This document shows positions 22,261 to 29,866 of a stretch of 40,327 nucleotides of DNA, one piece after another. This DNA comes from a virus. The notes under the pieces were generated by a model that was not told the origin of the DNA, made no database searches, and saw only the letters and a program-made list of their open reading frames with translations. A program made the translations under genes and the position numbers. The DNA lies in IMG/VR virus record IMGVR_UViG_3300031512_000004, positions 1 to 40,327 of that record. One strand, given 5' to 3'. Within the stretch, counting starts at the first letter, position 1. Each line of letters begins with the position of its first letter.

Positions 22261-22860
22261 CTAGTCAGATTCTTCTATTCGTTTTTTAGCAATTTCAAAA
22301 GTTTCCTTGTCTAGCTCAATTCCTATAAAATTTCTTCCTAGTTTCTTGCAAGCTACTCCAACAGTCCCTGTACCCATAAAAGGGTCTAAAACGATATCAC
22401 CTGGGCTTGTAACTTGCAAACAGTAAGAAGCCCAGGATAAGCTTTGCTGCCAACCATGTAATGTCTTCTCTCTTTCACAAAAAAACATATCCCTCATAAA
22501 ACCTTTATGTCGATAAGCACCTTTTACCCACCAGCCTATGGGTTTCCACAGCACCTGGATTCCTATGCGCATCCTGGCGTGTTTATTTCCCTTCTCCTGA
22601 TTCATACAGATAATCCAACGCCATTTCAAAAATTTGCTTGTTTCTGCAATAATTTCAGGCATAGCATAGTGAGGAATTATTGCAAAATAACTACCTCCTT
22701 TCTGTAAAATCCGATAAATGTGAGGCAAAATATCTATATAAAGATTGAGGTACTGTTTAGCATAAGGCGGGTCGAGTACAACTACCTTTATACTTTCATC
22801 TGGAATTTTATCAAAAATATTAAAGCAATTATCATTATATAAAGTAATATTACCAGTCAT
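22261..22860 (-). CDS. Beta-class DNA methyltransferase (DPPY type)
   Basis: A 199-residue enzyme. Catalytic motif IV is VVLDPPYAKQYL near residue 30, and the C-terminal AdoMet motif is DPFMGTGTVGVACKKLGRNF followed by IGIELDKETFEIAKKRI. The arrangement is beta class. DPPY suggests N6-adenine modification. It is short for the class, which implies a minimal target-recognition region (about residues 75-145, including HARMRIGIQVLWKPIGWW). The C-terminal motif resembles that of the 20432 enzyme, hinting at common origin. Confidence 0.82.
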   Translation of the reverse strand: MTGNITLYNDNCFNIFDKIPDESIKVVVLDPPYAKQYLNLYIDILPHIYRILQKGGSYFAIIPHYAMPEIIAETSKFLKWRWIICMNQEKGNKHARMRIGIQVLWKPIGWWVKGAYRHKGFMRDMFFCEREKTLHGWQQSLSWASYCLQVTSPGDIVLDPFMGTGTVGVACKKLGRNFIGIELDKETFEIAKKRIEESD

Positions 22861-22867
22861 TTCCTTT

Positions 22868-23092
22868 TTAGTTAACCTCTTCCGCTGTATAATTATCGCA
22901 TACGTAATTTACAGCCACTCCGTTATTATCTAAAAAATTTTCTAGAGCATTCCAATAATCATTATCATTTAGGTCATATTCTGGAGGAGTTTGACCTCCT
23001 AGTCCACAATATAAATTATCAAAACTACTCTCTATTGAGCGAAGATACTTGCATGTATAACAAGTATCTACCCGACGAAAATTTTTACGCAT
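22868..23092 (-). CDS. Small Cys-motif protein, tandem copy 2
   Basis: A 74-residue protein with TCYTCKYLRS (CxxC) near residue 11, a middle YCGLGGQTPPEYD and a terminal YVCDNYTAEEV. Spacing and motifs match the 23120 gene, so they are tandem duplicates. The four Cys can bind one zinc. Function unknown. Confidence 0.65.
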   Translation of the reverse strand: MRKNFRRVDTCYTCKYLRSIESSFDNLYCGLGGQTPPEYDLNDNDYWNALENFLDNNGVAVNYVCDNYTAEEVN

Positions 23093-23119
23093 TTTATATT
23101 CTCCTTTCTAATCGACCCA

Positions 23120-23326
23120 CTATGATTCATAATAATCACAAATATAATCAGGCTCTATTCCATAGAGCTTCAAAAATTTTTGAAGCGCTCTTCTAGAAAC
23201 TTCCTCATCATCGGGATTAAATTTAGGAGGCTTTTCCCTATAAAAACCACAATAAAAATAATCATTAAAAACGCTGCGAAAATATTTACAAGTTTCACAA
23301 CAATCTGCTTTCCGCAAATTTTTCAT
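23120..23326 (-). CDS. Small Cys-motif protein, tandem copy 1
   Basis: A 68-residue protein with CCETCKYFRS near residue 9, YCGFYREKPPKFNPDDEE in the middle and DYICDYYES at the end, homologous to the adjacent 22868 gene. It probably binds zinc. The gene carries a perfect 18-base palindrome CTTCAAAAATTTTTGAAG at 23168-23185. The role is unknown. Confidence 0.65.
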   Translation of the reverse strand: MKNLRKADCCETCKYFRSVFNDYFYCGFYREKPPKFNPDDEEVSRRALQKFLKLYGIEPDYICDYYES

Positions 23327-23483
23327 TTAATATTCACATTACCTTATTTGCAATCCAAATGAAAATACAAATTTATAAATTTTGATATGTAAAATATCTA
23401 AAATACCTACCATATAACTAAAAATTTCAATTGAAAGTAAGCTGGGGGTTTCACCCCAAAAATACCCAGCCTCCAAATAAAAC

Positions 23484-23654
23484 CTAGTTCCAATATTTCT
23501 CATCCCTTTGCTCCTTCCAATATTTTTTCCTTTTCGTTTGAGTTTTTTGGACATGCACATCAACAACTTTCGAAAGGCAGTCCAAACAAATGTTTTGATA
23601 CTTATCAAAAAAGTAATCTGGTCGTTTCTTGTGGCAAATAGGACAACGTTTCAT
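23484..23654 (-). CDS. Small zinc-finger protein, first gene of the leftward unit
   Basis: A 56-residue product (MKRCPICHKKRPDYFFDKYQ, then NICLDCLSKVVDVHVQKTQT, ending KYWN). CPxC and CLDC pairs make a compact zinc ribbon, followed by a Lys/Arg-rich tail that could bind nucleic acid. The start is preceded by AAAGGA at about 11 bases. A perfect leftward promoter (23690-23718) lies directly upstream, which makes this the first gene of that transcript. Confidence 0.65.
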   Translation of the reverse strand: MKRCPICHKKRPDYFFDKYQNICLDCLSKVVDVHVQKTQTKRKKYWKEQRDEKYWN

Positions 23655-23689
23655 GGCTTTCTTATCCTTTCTATTTTGATTGTACTCAT

Positions 23690-23718
23690 ATTATAGCATA
23701 AAGCTTGAAAAATGTCAA
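23690..23718 (-). promoter_or_regulatory. Consensus leftward promoter
   Basis: On the minus strand TTGACA (23718-23713), 17-base spacer, TATAAT (23695-23690): perfect in both boxes. It lies between the primase stop and the small zinc-finger gene and should drive the methyltransferase, dUTPase and reductase genes. Confidence 0.85.
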
Positions 23719-23729
23719 GAAGTCATAGG

Positions 23730-24608
23730 TTAAGGCTTCTTAACAATCTGATAGGCTTTTCGACTCTTTGAATTAACAATCCTTAACAAGTCGGCTTTGC
23801 TACCGCCATCTCTAAAGTAATCAACTGGGTCATAGCCCTTCTTTTCAAAATCTTCAAAGCAATAGATATAACAGCGCTCAACGCCAAGCCGTTTAGCAGT
23901 GGCTAGTGCCATATTCATCCCACCGCTATCGTTATCAAACAAAATAAAAATCTTTTTTACATTAACAAATAAAGAATAATATCGAGGTCTAATAATGCCA
24001 AATGAACTAATCGCAGGTAGCCCAACTTGAATTAAGTTCAAAGCGTCTATTGAGCCTTCTGTAATAAAGACAGTATTCACAAAGTTAAGAATATCCACAT
24101 TAAAAATAACCTGACCTACATTCGCATAATATTGCTTAATTTGTTTAGATGGAGTATCTCGCCTGAGTTCAATATTAAGTAACCTATCACTCTTATAATA
24201 CGGTATCGAATACCAACCATTGTAATATCCTAACATAAATCTATCGATAGTAGCATCAGTTAAGTTTCGGCGATAGAAATAATCTCGATTATTTTTTCCA
24301 GCTTCATAAAAAAATTTAACCAAACTTTCATCCTGCTCCTGCTCTTGCTCATCAGAAGCTTCAGAAATCGTTTGCAAGTAATTTAAATAACCATTCTCTC
24401 TTAAAAAATTATTAGCTTGCTCCTTAGAAAAACCTCTTACAAAGATAAGATATTCAACTACCCCGCCAAATAAACCAACAGAATTCCAATAAAACTTTTC
24501 ATGTTGTTTATCAACTACAAGTGAATCATGTTTCCGAGCCTTTAACCACCGCTCAGTTTCATTCTTAATACCAAAATCCTCTTGCACCAATTTAGCTAGA
24601 ACGCTCAT
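23730..24608 (-). CDS. DnaG-type primase, TOPRIM domain with degenerate zinc motif
   Basis: A 292-residue protein. The TOPRIM core is clear: VFITEGSIDALNLIQVGLPA provides the catalytic Glu and Asp, and ILFDNDSGGMNMA the DxD. The N-terminal 75 residues align in pattern with the zinc-binding domain of DnaG (HDSLVVDKQHEKFYWNSVGL, then FGGVVEYLI), but the zinc-ligand Cys positions are replaced (FYWNSVGLFGG versus the usual FYCFGCGAGG). A middle acidic linker (EASDEQEQEQDESL) separates the parts. Being far shorter than cellular DnaG (about 600), it probably works with the adjacent DnaB, whose gene overlaps its start by 4 bases. Confidence 0.82.
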   Translation of the reverse strand: MSVLAKLVQEDFGIKNETERWLKARKHDSLVVDKQHEKFYWNSVGLFGGVVEYLIFVRGFSKEQANNFLRENGYLNYLQTISEASDEQEQEQDESLVKFFYEAGKNNRDYFYRRNLTDATIDRFMLGYYNGWYSIPYYKSDRLLNIELRRDTPSKQIKQYYANVGQVIFNVDILNFVNTVFITEGSIDALNLIQVGLPAISSFGIIRPRYYSLFVNVKKIFILFDNDSGGMNMALATAKRLGVERCYIYCFEDFEKKGYDPVDYFRDGGSKADLLRIVNSKSRKAYQIVKKP

Positions 24609-25891
24609 AGATGCTCAATAATCTTATTTGTTTCAGCATTAAAAATGGCGAATAATGTACCTGTAGCCCCCTCCCGATGTTTACGGATAATAAACTCCAT
24701 TAAGTCTTTTTGAGCAGTGTTTGGGTTATACATTACATCCCTATAAAGCATAAGAACAACATTAGCGTCTTGCTCCAGCCCACCACTCTCCCTCAAATCG
24801 GATAATATAGGTCTTTTATCACCTCTTAGTTCAGTAAGTCTATTTAATTGAGAATACGCAATTACAGTAACATCTAAAGCATTTGCTAAAACTTTTAAAC
24901 TTCTTGATATAGATGAAAATTCCCGCACTGCATTTGCATTATCCGCAATATCAATAAGTTGTAGATAATCTATATGAACAAGTTTTATTCCGTTTGTATG
25001 AACCAGCCTTCTAGCTGTACTCCTAATATAGTAAATATTTGCGTCAAATTTTGTATCAATAAATAAAGGCAATTCTTTTATATTTTGCGCTTCTTGTTTA
25101 ATAATTTCCAACTGCTCTTGATTAATCAATCCCAATCGAATATTCGTAATCGGAATCCCAGTTCTCAAAGCTAGTAATCGATAAACTAAAGCCGTTTTAT
25201 TCATTTCTAAAGAAAAAATGAGGCTAGGTATTCCGTTAGAAATAGCTGCGTTTATTGAATTCAAACACCATGCAGTCTTGCCCATACTAGGTCTGCCCGC
25301 TACATACCACAAATCACCTGAAATAAATCCTCCAGTAATAGCGTCAAGGTGTCTAAATCCAGTCGTAACATCTATTTTATTTTGGGACTGTATTTTATGC
25401 TCCAAGGCTCCGATAGATTCTGGAATTGCTGCCCCAAGTTTAGATACAAAAGAATCATCAGATAGAGTATCCAGATTATCTAGATAATTTTTTAGCTCAT
25501 AAACCAAATTATCAACTCTATCAACTGGAATAGTAGATGAATCTAAGCTATTCAGCATTCTAACAAGCCGACGCCTTTTATAATGCTTTACCAATAAACT
25601 AATATACTCTTTTAGATTCTCAACATAATATTGAGAATCTTTCAGATACCTAAGATAATCAATCCCTCCACAAGTTTCAAGCATATTTCTTGATGCTAAA
25701 GTACTATGCACCAAGTCAAAAGAGGGCAAGAATCCGCTAATAGAAAGAGATTTAATTACCTCAAAAAGGCTTTTATTAACAGACGATGAAAAAATATCAG
25801 AGGGCAGACTCTGATATTCAAGCACTAACTCAGGGTTATTAATAAACAAAGACAGTACAGCAACTTCTAAAGTAATAGAATCTTCAATCAT
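24605..25891 (-). CDS. dnaB: DnaB-like replicative DNA helicase
   Basis: A 428-residue protein with the DnaB N-terminal domain (residues 1-100, LEVAVLSLFINNPELVLEYQ) and a RecA-type motor: Walker A VAGRPSMGKTAW (about 189-200), Walker B VHIDYLQLI, then SQLNRLTELRGDKRPILSDL and SGGLEQDANVVLMLYRD. It unwinds DNA ahead of the phage fork and recruits the primase encoded next. Length is close to normal for the family (about 450). No separate loader gene is recognised nearby. Confidence 0.93.
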   Translation of the reverse strand: MIEDSITLEVAVLSLFINNPELVLEYQSLPSDIFSSSVNKSLFEVIKSLSISGFLPSFDLVHSTLASRNMLETCGGIDYLRYLKDSQYYVENLKEYISLLVKHYKRRRLVRMLNSLDSSTIPVDRVDNLVYELKNYLDNLDTLSDDSFVSKLGAAIPESIGALEHKIQSQNKIDVTTGFRHLDAITGGFISGDLWYVAGRPSMGKTAWCLNSINAAISNGIPSLIFSLEMNKTALVYRLLALRTGIPITNIRLGLINQEQLEIIKQEAQNIKELPLFIDTKFDANIYYIRSTARRLVHTNGIKLVHIDYLQLIDIADNANAVREFSSISRSLKVLANALDVTVIAYSQLNRLTELRGDKRPILSDLRESGGLEQDANVVLMLYRDVMYNPNTAQKDLMEFIIRKHREGATGTLFAIFNAETNKIIEHL

Positions 25892-25892
25892 T

Positions 25893-26087
25893 TTAACCTA
25901 CTTTTGATAGCTTAAAGATTTCTCTAACCTTATCAGCTTTCTCAGAATTATCTTCTTGGGGAAATTCCCAATCAGAAATATATCGATAAACTCTGCCACA
26001 AAATAAACAGACAAAATAAATTACAGATTCATCGTCAAAATCAATTCTTGTTATCTTAAGACAGGAGTTGCAAAATTTACATTTCAT
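25893..26087 (-). CDS. Small zinc-ribbon protein
   Basis: A 64-residue product with two CxxC pairs (CKFCNSCLK and CLFCGRVY), a classic zinc ribbon, and an acidic-basic tail. It lies one base from the helicase gene start in the leftward unit. Function unknown; small ribbons of this type often bind nucleic acid or polymerase. Confidence 0.65.
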   Translation of the reverse strand: MKCKFCNSCLKITRIDFDDESVIYFVCLFCGRVYRYISDWEFPQEDNSEKADKVREIFKLSKVG

Positions 26088-26092
26088 AAAAT

Positions 26093-26281
26093 TTATCGAC
26101 CTCCAAATTCATTATACTCATATTCTCCGCTAAGTAAACCTTCGATAAACTTACCATCAGTATCAGTACGTGCACTAAACTCATCCCAACTGATTTTTGT
26201 ACCACTCTGGGATTCCTTTGATAATTTCACGGGAAATATCTTTCCAATAATGATTGAATAAAGCCTCGCAAATATTTTCAT
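26093..26281 (-). CDS. Possible gene overlapping the RNA ligase 3' end out of frame
   Basis: ATG at 26281 sits right after AAAGGAGGAGT on the minus strand and gives a 62-residue product ending DEFSARTDTDGKFIEGLLSG and onward to FGGR. About 100 bases overlap the ligase gene in another frame. The non-overlapping tail looks protein-like. A rival reading is a 35-codon ORF starting at the ligase stop (ATGA), MSLVHVLILMVSLSKVYLAE and onward. Only one is likely real. Confidence 0.35.
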   Translation of the reverse strand: MKIFARLYSIIIGKIFPVKLSKESQSGTKISWDEFSARTDTDGKFIEGLLSGEYEYNEFGGR

Positions 26282-27047
26282 ACTCCTCCTTTCTAACATC
26301 TGCTAAAACCTCATCAATAATCCTAGGAATATCCCTCGGACTACCTTCTAACAATCCTCGCTCTTTCAAATGAATTACAGCCTTCTGCCACCTAGCCTCA
26401 GTCCTCAAAGCTGTACCTAGCTCTTTTACTATATTAGATTGAGACCAAACCTGTTTAGCCACTTCTTTAAATTTATCTGATACAATCTTAGCTACTAAAA
26501 TTTTCTTATCAGCGCCAAAAAGATTGTAGTTTTTAATCACAACCCCCTCAACAAGCGAACCTCCTAAAAAAGATTCCTTATCTAATAACTTTTCTAATTC
26601 TTCTACGTTAGACACAAACCCACTGTAGAGGACTGGTACAACTTCGATACCTAACCGATTAAACTCTTCCAGCTTCTCTTCAGGAGAAAGATAATCCTCA
26701 TATCCTTTATCAATATCAAAACCAACAATAAAAGTTCTAGGCGTTCTGGAGTATTTAATAACATTGTGTTTTTCTTTGCTTATGCACTCACCTCTGTAAA
26801 TATACCCAGGAGTTAATAACGCCTGAATAGATAAAACAAACTCAACGGCAGGTTTAAAAAGGCTTTGAGGATACTCCAAATTAATCTCAACATTCTTTGA
26901 GAAACAATGAACAGTGCCAGTATTCCTGTCTTTGTAAAAAGAAAATTGACTACCGTCAACCTTTTCTTCAACAACGACAGGCGTAGAAAAAATATCTCTA
27001 ACTTGTTTATGATACAGGCTGAAAACTTCAGGATAAGAGTGATACAT
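26181..27047 (-). CDS. RNA ligase, Rnl2-like nucleotidyltransferase
   Basis: The ATG at 27047 (MYHSYPEV) has GGAAGGG at good spacing; GTG/ATG codons at 27056 and 27053 are alternatives. In the 288-residue protein, motif I is VEEKVDGSQFSF (adenylated Lys), motif III IYRGEC, motif IV VEGVVIKN and motif V VAKIVSDKFKEV, the order of the ligase superfamily; KVDGS with EGVVIK resembles T4 Rnl2 and related RNA ligases. It would seal nicked RNA, for example tRNA cut by host defence nucleases. No kinase/phosphatase partner is in this window. A DNA ligase role cannot be fully excluded. Confidence 0.82.
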   Translation of the reverse strand: MYHSYPEVFSLYHKQVRDIFSTPVVVEEKVDGSQFSFYKDRNTGTVHCFSKNVEINLEYPQSLFKPAVEFVLSIQALLTPGYIYRGECISKEKHNVIKYSRTPRTFIVGFDIDKGYEDYLSPEEKLEEFNRLGIEVVPVLYSGFVSNVEELEKLLDKESFLGGSLVEGVVIKNYNLFGADKKILVAKIVSDKFKEVAKQVWSQSNIVKELGTALRTEARWQKAVIHLKERGLLEGSPRDIPRIIDEVLADVRKEEYENICEALFNHYWKDISREIIKGIPEWYKNQLG

Positions 27048-27333
27048 CCTCATCACCCTTCCTTATCTCATACTGCTGAAGGGTTGCCCCAGCATTTTCC
27101 ATATCCTCTAAAGTCCATTCCTGACCTCTAGGAGACTTCCCAGACTTAAATTCAATCGCAAAATATTTAGCCGTTAAAGATGCTAAAGGAGGAGGCAATA
27201 CCCCGATTACAATCGCGCCATTAACATCGGCTTCAGAAACCTCTGCCTTTACCTCCCAATCTAATGTATTGGGATAGTGCTTGTGAATCCAGTCAACAGC
27301 TCCTTTATGTCTAGTTACAATTAGTTTACGCAT
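27028..27333 (-). CDS. csx16: Csx16-like protein (type III CRISPR ancillary family)
   Basis: A 101-residue protein. The N-terminus KLIVTRHKGAVDWIHKHYP, the middle AIVIGVLPPPLASLTAKYFA and the C-terminal RGQEWTLEDMENAGATLQQY match, from memory, the Csx16 (VVA1548) family, whose members start xxVTRHxGAxxW, contain VxGxLPxxLAA and end RGxELTxEEMxxxGAxL. These proteins accompany type III CRISPR systems and are linked to cyclic-oligoadenylate signalling. No cas genes are near here; it lies in the phage replication operon, overlapping the RNA ligase start. A counter-defence function is inferred. Confidence 0.72.
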   Translation of the reverse strand: MRKLIVTRHKGAVDWIHKHYPNTLDWEVKAEVSEADVNGAIVIGVLPPPLASLTAKYFAIEFKSGKSPRGQEWTLEDMENAGATLQQYEIRKGDEDVSLLS

Positions 27334-27520
27334 AATTAACCTCCTGTAAAATTAGATTTAGCCAATCTTCATAGCTCACCTCATAGTCAATCTCAGGTTT
27401 ATCACCTAAGACGCACGCCCACCAGCTTTCTTTTTCAATATCCGTTGCTATAGAGTAAAAATCAAAATTATCGTAGTGATAATCCTCTTCAACTATATTA
27501 TCTTGAAGCCTCCACTCCAT
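27326..27520 (-). CDS. Hypothetical acidic protein
   Basis: The ATG at 27520 (MEWRLQDNIVEEDYHYDNFD) is preceded by AAAGGAGTTGAAA; an ATG at 27541 inside the previous gene is rejected. The 64-residue product is strongly acidic and aromatic (DKPEIDYEVSYEDWLNLIL), a composition seen in DNA-mimic proteins, but no known inhibitor is recognised. It is coupled to the Csx16-like gene by an 8-base overlap. Confidence 0.5.
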   Translation of the reverse strand: MEWRLQDNIVEEDYHYDNFDFYSIATDIEKESWWACVLGDKPEIDYEVSYEDWLNLILQEVNYA

Positions 27521-27522
27521 TT

Positions 27523-27729
27523 TCAACTCCTTTCTATCCATTCTTTATATTCATTAACAACCATTTGAATTGTTTTATAATTAATAAATTTCCTAAATAA
27601 TATAAATTTAAGAATTGCCGTTAGCGCAAATATAGGAATGACTAAATTTCCATCCTTCGTTATATAAATCCCCAGATTATGAGGATTTTTTATAACTAAA
27701 TTATTTTTCAATCTATGAATATAAATCAT
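27523..27729 (-). CDS. Hypothetical small hydrophobic protein
   Basis: A 68-residue product (MIYIHRLKNNLVIKNPHNLG...) with a central hydrophobic stretch (LVIPIFALTAILKFILF, about residues 29-45), probably one membrane-associated segment, and a basic profile. Its start overlaps the previous gene by ATGA. No family is recognised. Confidence 0.5.
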   Translation of the reverse strand: MIYIHRLKNNLVIKNPHNLGIYITKDGNLVIPIFALTAILKFILFRKFINYKTIQMVVNEYKEWIERS

Positions 27730-27998
27730 AATACTGAAGTATTAGGTTGTACTAATTCTATACCGTCAAATTCTTTTATTATTCCTAAGGAAATATATAT
27801 TTCTAACATAGCTTTTTGATATGCCCTAAATATATCACTATCAAAACCTGATGCACTAAATATCATTTCCTCAGGCTGCCCATCTTTATAAATAATTCTT
27901 TTATAACTAACATCTACCTGAACAATATTATTGTTCAAGGCTTTTACCTGCATTACAGAAATAATTTCCGCATCTGGGTTTTTCATATTATAGCTCAT
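27726..27998 (-). CDS. Hypothetical protein, first gene after a leftward promoter
   Basis: A 90-residue soluble protein starting after GAAAGGATGAGC on the minus strand. It has a beta-rich pattern (NNNIVQVDVSYKRIIYKDG) and a helical middle (FRAYQKAMLEIYISLGII). A promoter at 28026-28053 lies 28 bases upstream, so this gene may lead a sub-transcript with the Csx16-like and ligase genes. Function unknown. Confidence 0.55.
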   Translation of the reverse strand: MSYNMKNPDAEIISVMQVKALNNNIVQVDVSYKRIIYKDGQPEEMIFSASGFDSDIFRAYQKAMLEIYISLGIIKEFDGIELVQPNTSVL

Positions 27999-28025
27999 CC
28001 TTTCTTTAGTTGATATTGTACATAT

Positions 28026-28053
28026 ATTATAACATACTTTATCAGTTTGTCAA
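28026..28053 (-). promoter_or_regulatory. Leftward promoter upstream of the Csx16-like/ligase genes
   Basis: On the minus strand TTGACA (28053-28048), 16-base spacer, TATAAT (28031-28026). Both boxes are perfect; it sits in the gap between the exonuclease-like gene and the 27726 gene. Confidence 0.8.
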
Positions 28054-28056
28054 GAG

Positions 28057-28716
28057 TTAAATACTTCTCTTTGACCACTTTCTGAACGGTTCAAGTTGAT
28101 TATGTAACGCTTCCAGTATTTCAACATCTGCCTTGTTATGTTCGAGGACAGCCTTCAGCGCGTTTGACTCACCTAGCGATGCTTTCATCCAAACAAGAGA
28201 ATCTAGATGAGTTTTACCCTCTATACCCACCAGCCGACAAGCATTCTCTAGAGTATTTCTACTCAATTTCAATTTAGAACGCACTGTCCAATACAAATCC
28301 CAAGTATAAATTTCTCCATAAGCTGGAAATTCTAGTTTATGGTACAAAGCCCTAGTCCTTATAAAGGGTAGGTCAAACCTGTCGCCGTAATATGTAATAA
28401 TGATTTTAAAAGACTTAAGTTGTCCAATCAAAGATTTTACAATCCGATAATCAAATGAATATGAAGATAAATCCTTTTTTGAAATTACATCATAATATAT
28501 CTTACCATCTTTTTCTTTTACACACCAAGAAAGCATAAAACCATAATCACCGTTTAATTGAGTTGTTTCAATATCTAAATACCCAATTCTATATGCAGGA
28601 TATTTATACCAAGGCTGACCAGTCTTCTTTTCGAAGTCTTTATCATCAACATATCCCTGCGCAAAACAAGATGGATGCTCTTCAATTGTGTGTCTATGTT
28701 TACAACGTAATATCAC
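28057..28716 (-). CDS. DEDD-family 3'-5' exonuclease-like protein (YprB type)
   Basis: A 219-residue RNase H-fold protein. Acidic motifs are in order: RIGYLDIETTQL (DxE), ITYYGDRFDLPFI (NGxxFDxPF-type exo II), and HNKADVEILEAL (HNxxDV-type exo III). This set matches the predicted 3'-5' exonuclease family that includes Bacillus YprB. It could proofread, process recombination ends or trim RNA. It is coupled by overlap to the upstream sigma-region-4-like gene and lies in the leftward replication operon. Confidence 0.72.
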   Translation of the reverse strand: MILRCKHRHTIEEHPSCFAQGYVDDKDFEKKTGQPWYKYPAYRIGYLDIETTQLNGDYGFMLSWCVKEKDGKIYYDVISKKDLSSYSFDYRIVKSLIGQLKSFKIIITYYGDRFDLPFIRTRALYHKLEFPAYGEIYTWDLYWTVRSKLKLSRNTLENACRLVGIEGKTHLDSLVWMKASLGESNALKAVLEHNKADVEILEALHNQLEPFRKWSKRSI

Positions 28717-29128
28717 TACTTAACTCCTTATTAAAAGTCTGAATTAGTTTTCTAAATTCGTCTTCTGTAAGATTATATTTCTTCATCAAATATCTAGCGT
28801 AACCTTCATTAGTAAACTTCCCGCCCAAATATAAAGCTAATTTGTTACATATACTATCAAATTTTTTGGAGATTGTTATTCTGGAAATACCATAAATTTT
28901 TTCCAAACTACGAAAGGACTTATTTAGCGTAATAAGATTTAAAATTAAAATTTCCTCATCTGTAATTAAACCAGCTTTATATAGAGTTTCTATCTTAGTC
29001 TCTAATGTCATTAAATCGTCATACAAATCAGAATCAAAATTAAAATAAACAACATCATCTACTTGCTGAACGATAGATGTTTTTATTTCGTCTCGATTTA
29101 ACAATAACAGTTTAATATAAGCACTCAT
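28700..29128 (-). CDS. Helix-turn-helix protein, sigma region 4-like
   Basis: A 142-residue protein. Residues about 55-95 read LITDEEILILNLITLNKSFR then SLEKIYGISRITISKKFDSI, the spacing of a sigma-70 region 4 helix-turn-helix; a matching region 2 is not apparent. It could be an anti-sigma, an accessory factor or a divergent phage sigma factor for late genes. The gene overlaps its neighbours by 4 and 17 bases within the leftward operon. Confidence 0.5.
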   Translation of the reverse strand: MSAYIKLLLLNRDEIKTSIVQQVDDVVYFNFDSDLYDDLMTLETKIETLYKAGLITDEEILILNLITLNKSFRSLEKIYGISRITISKKFDSICNKLALYLGGKFTNEGYARYLMKKYNLTEDEFRKLIQTFNKELSSDITL

Positions 29129-29478
29129 GCCTTTCGTTCATTTGCCGACTGCGTTCGCCATAAATCAGCAATCATTTTATAGAGGTCTAATTGTCTGGAT
29201 TTATAATTCACCTCTGATTCTAATTCAATCAGCTTAGCTCGTAATTTTGAAAGTTCATTGTTTAAACCCGTGATAGCATATGTGGCTTGAATCTGAGAGA
29301 TAGGCAGTGGCTTACCATTTTTAAAATATTGAGGATTATTTGCTACAAGATTAACAACCTCAGCCTCTTTGAGTTTGATTGCCAATTTAACTTTACCCAG
29401 CTCTTGCTCTAACTGATATAATTCAAAAATCGTATCTTGAACTTTTTCAATATCAGGTAAATCAATTAACTTTGTCAT
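29125..29478 (-). CDS. Hypothetical coiled-coil protein
   Basis: A 117-residue, largely helical protein: residues about 8-38 (EKVQDTIFELYQLEQELGKV) and 67-110 (ITGLNNELSKLRAKLIELES) are probable coiled coils. The start follows GGAGGATTTAT. No enzyme motif. It may be a structural partner of the flanking HTH proteins; function unknown. Confidence 0.55.
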   Translation of the reverse strand: MTKLIDLPDIEKVQDTIFELYQLEQELGKVKLAIKLKEAEVVNLVANNPQYFKNGKPLPISQIQATYAITGLNNELSKLRAKLIELESEVNYKSRQLDLYKMIADLWRTQSANERKA

Positions 29479-29866
29479 ATAAATCCTCCAGTTCCTTCAA
29501 TAATTCCTTATACCTTTGACACACTTTAAAAGATTTTTTTATCAACCTATCGTTATAATAAAAGGGAGATAACATCAAAAACCTTTGACGATAGTATTCA
29601 AAATCATTAGACGATAAATTATAAATAGCAATAGGACTTATATCTAAATCGGCATCCCAGCCATAGAAATTCAAAAAATCATAGAGGACATCCTCTATAT
29701 AATCAACAGGTAACTTTAGCCTCCTGCTAATAGTCAAATTGCTATACCCCTCAACACATAGTCTAAAAATATCAATACAGGCTGCTAAATCTAAATATCG
29801 AGGAGGCACATTAAAAGTATCCTGATAATATTTCTTAACCAAATCCCAAACCGTTAGCTCTGTCAT
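29462..29866 (-). CDS. Hypothetical protein with HTH-like segment
   Basis: A 134-residue soluble protein. The segment NLTISRRLKLPVDYIEDVLY near residues 43-62 resembles a helix-turn-helix; the C-terminus is helical and Tyr/Lys-rich. It overlaps both neighbours, consistent with tight operon packing. A DNA-binding role is plausible but unproven. Confidence 0.5.
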   Translation of the reverse strand: MTELTVWDLVKKYYQDTFNVPPRYLDLAACIDIFRLCVEGYSNLTISRRLKLPVDYIEDVLYDFLNFYGWDADLDISPIAIYNLSSNDFEYYRQRFLMLSPFYYNDRLIKKSFKVCQRYKELLKELEDLYDKVN

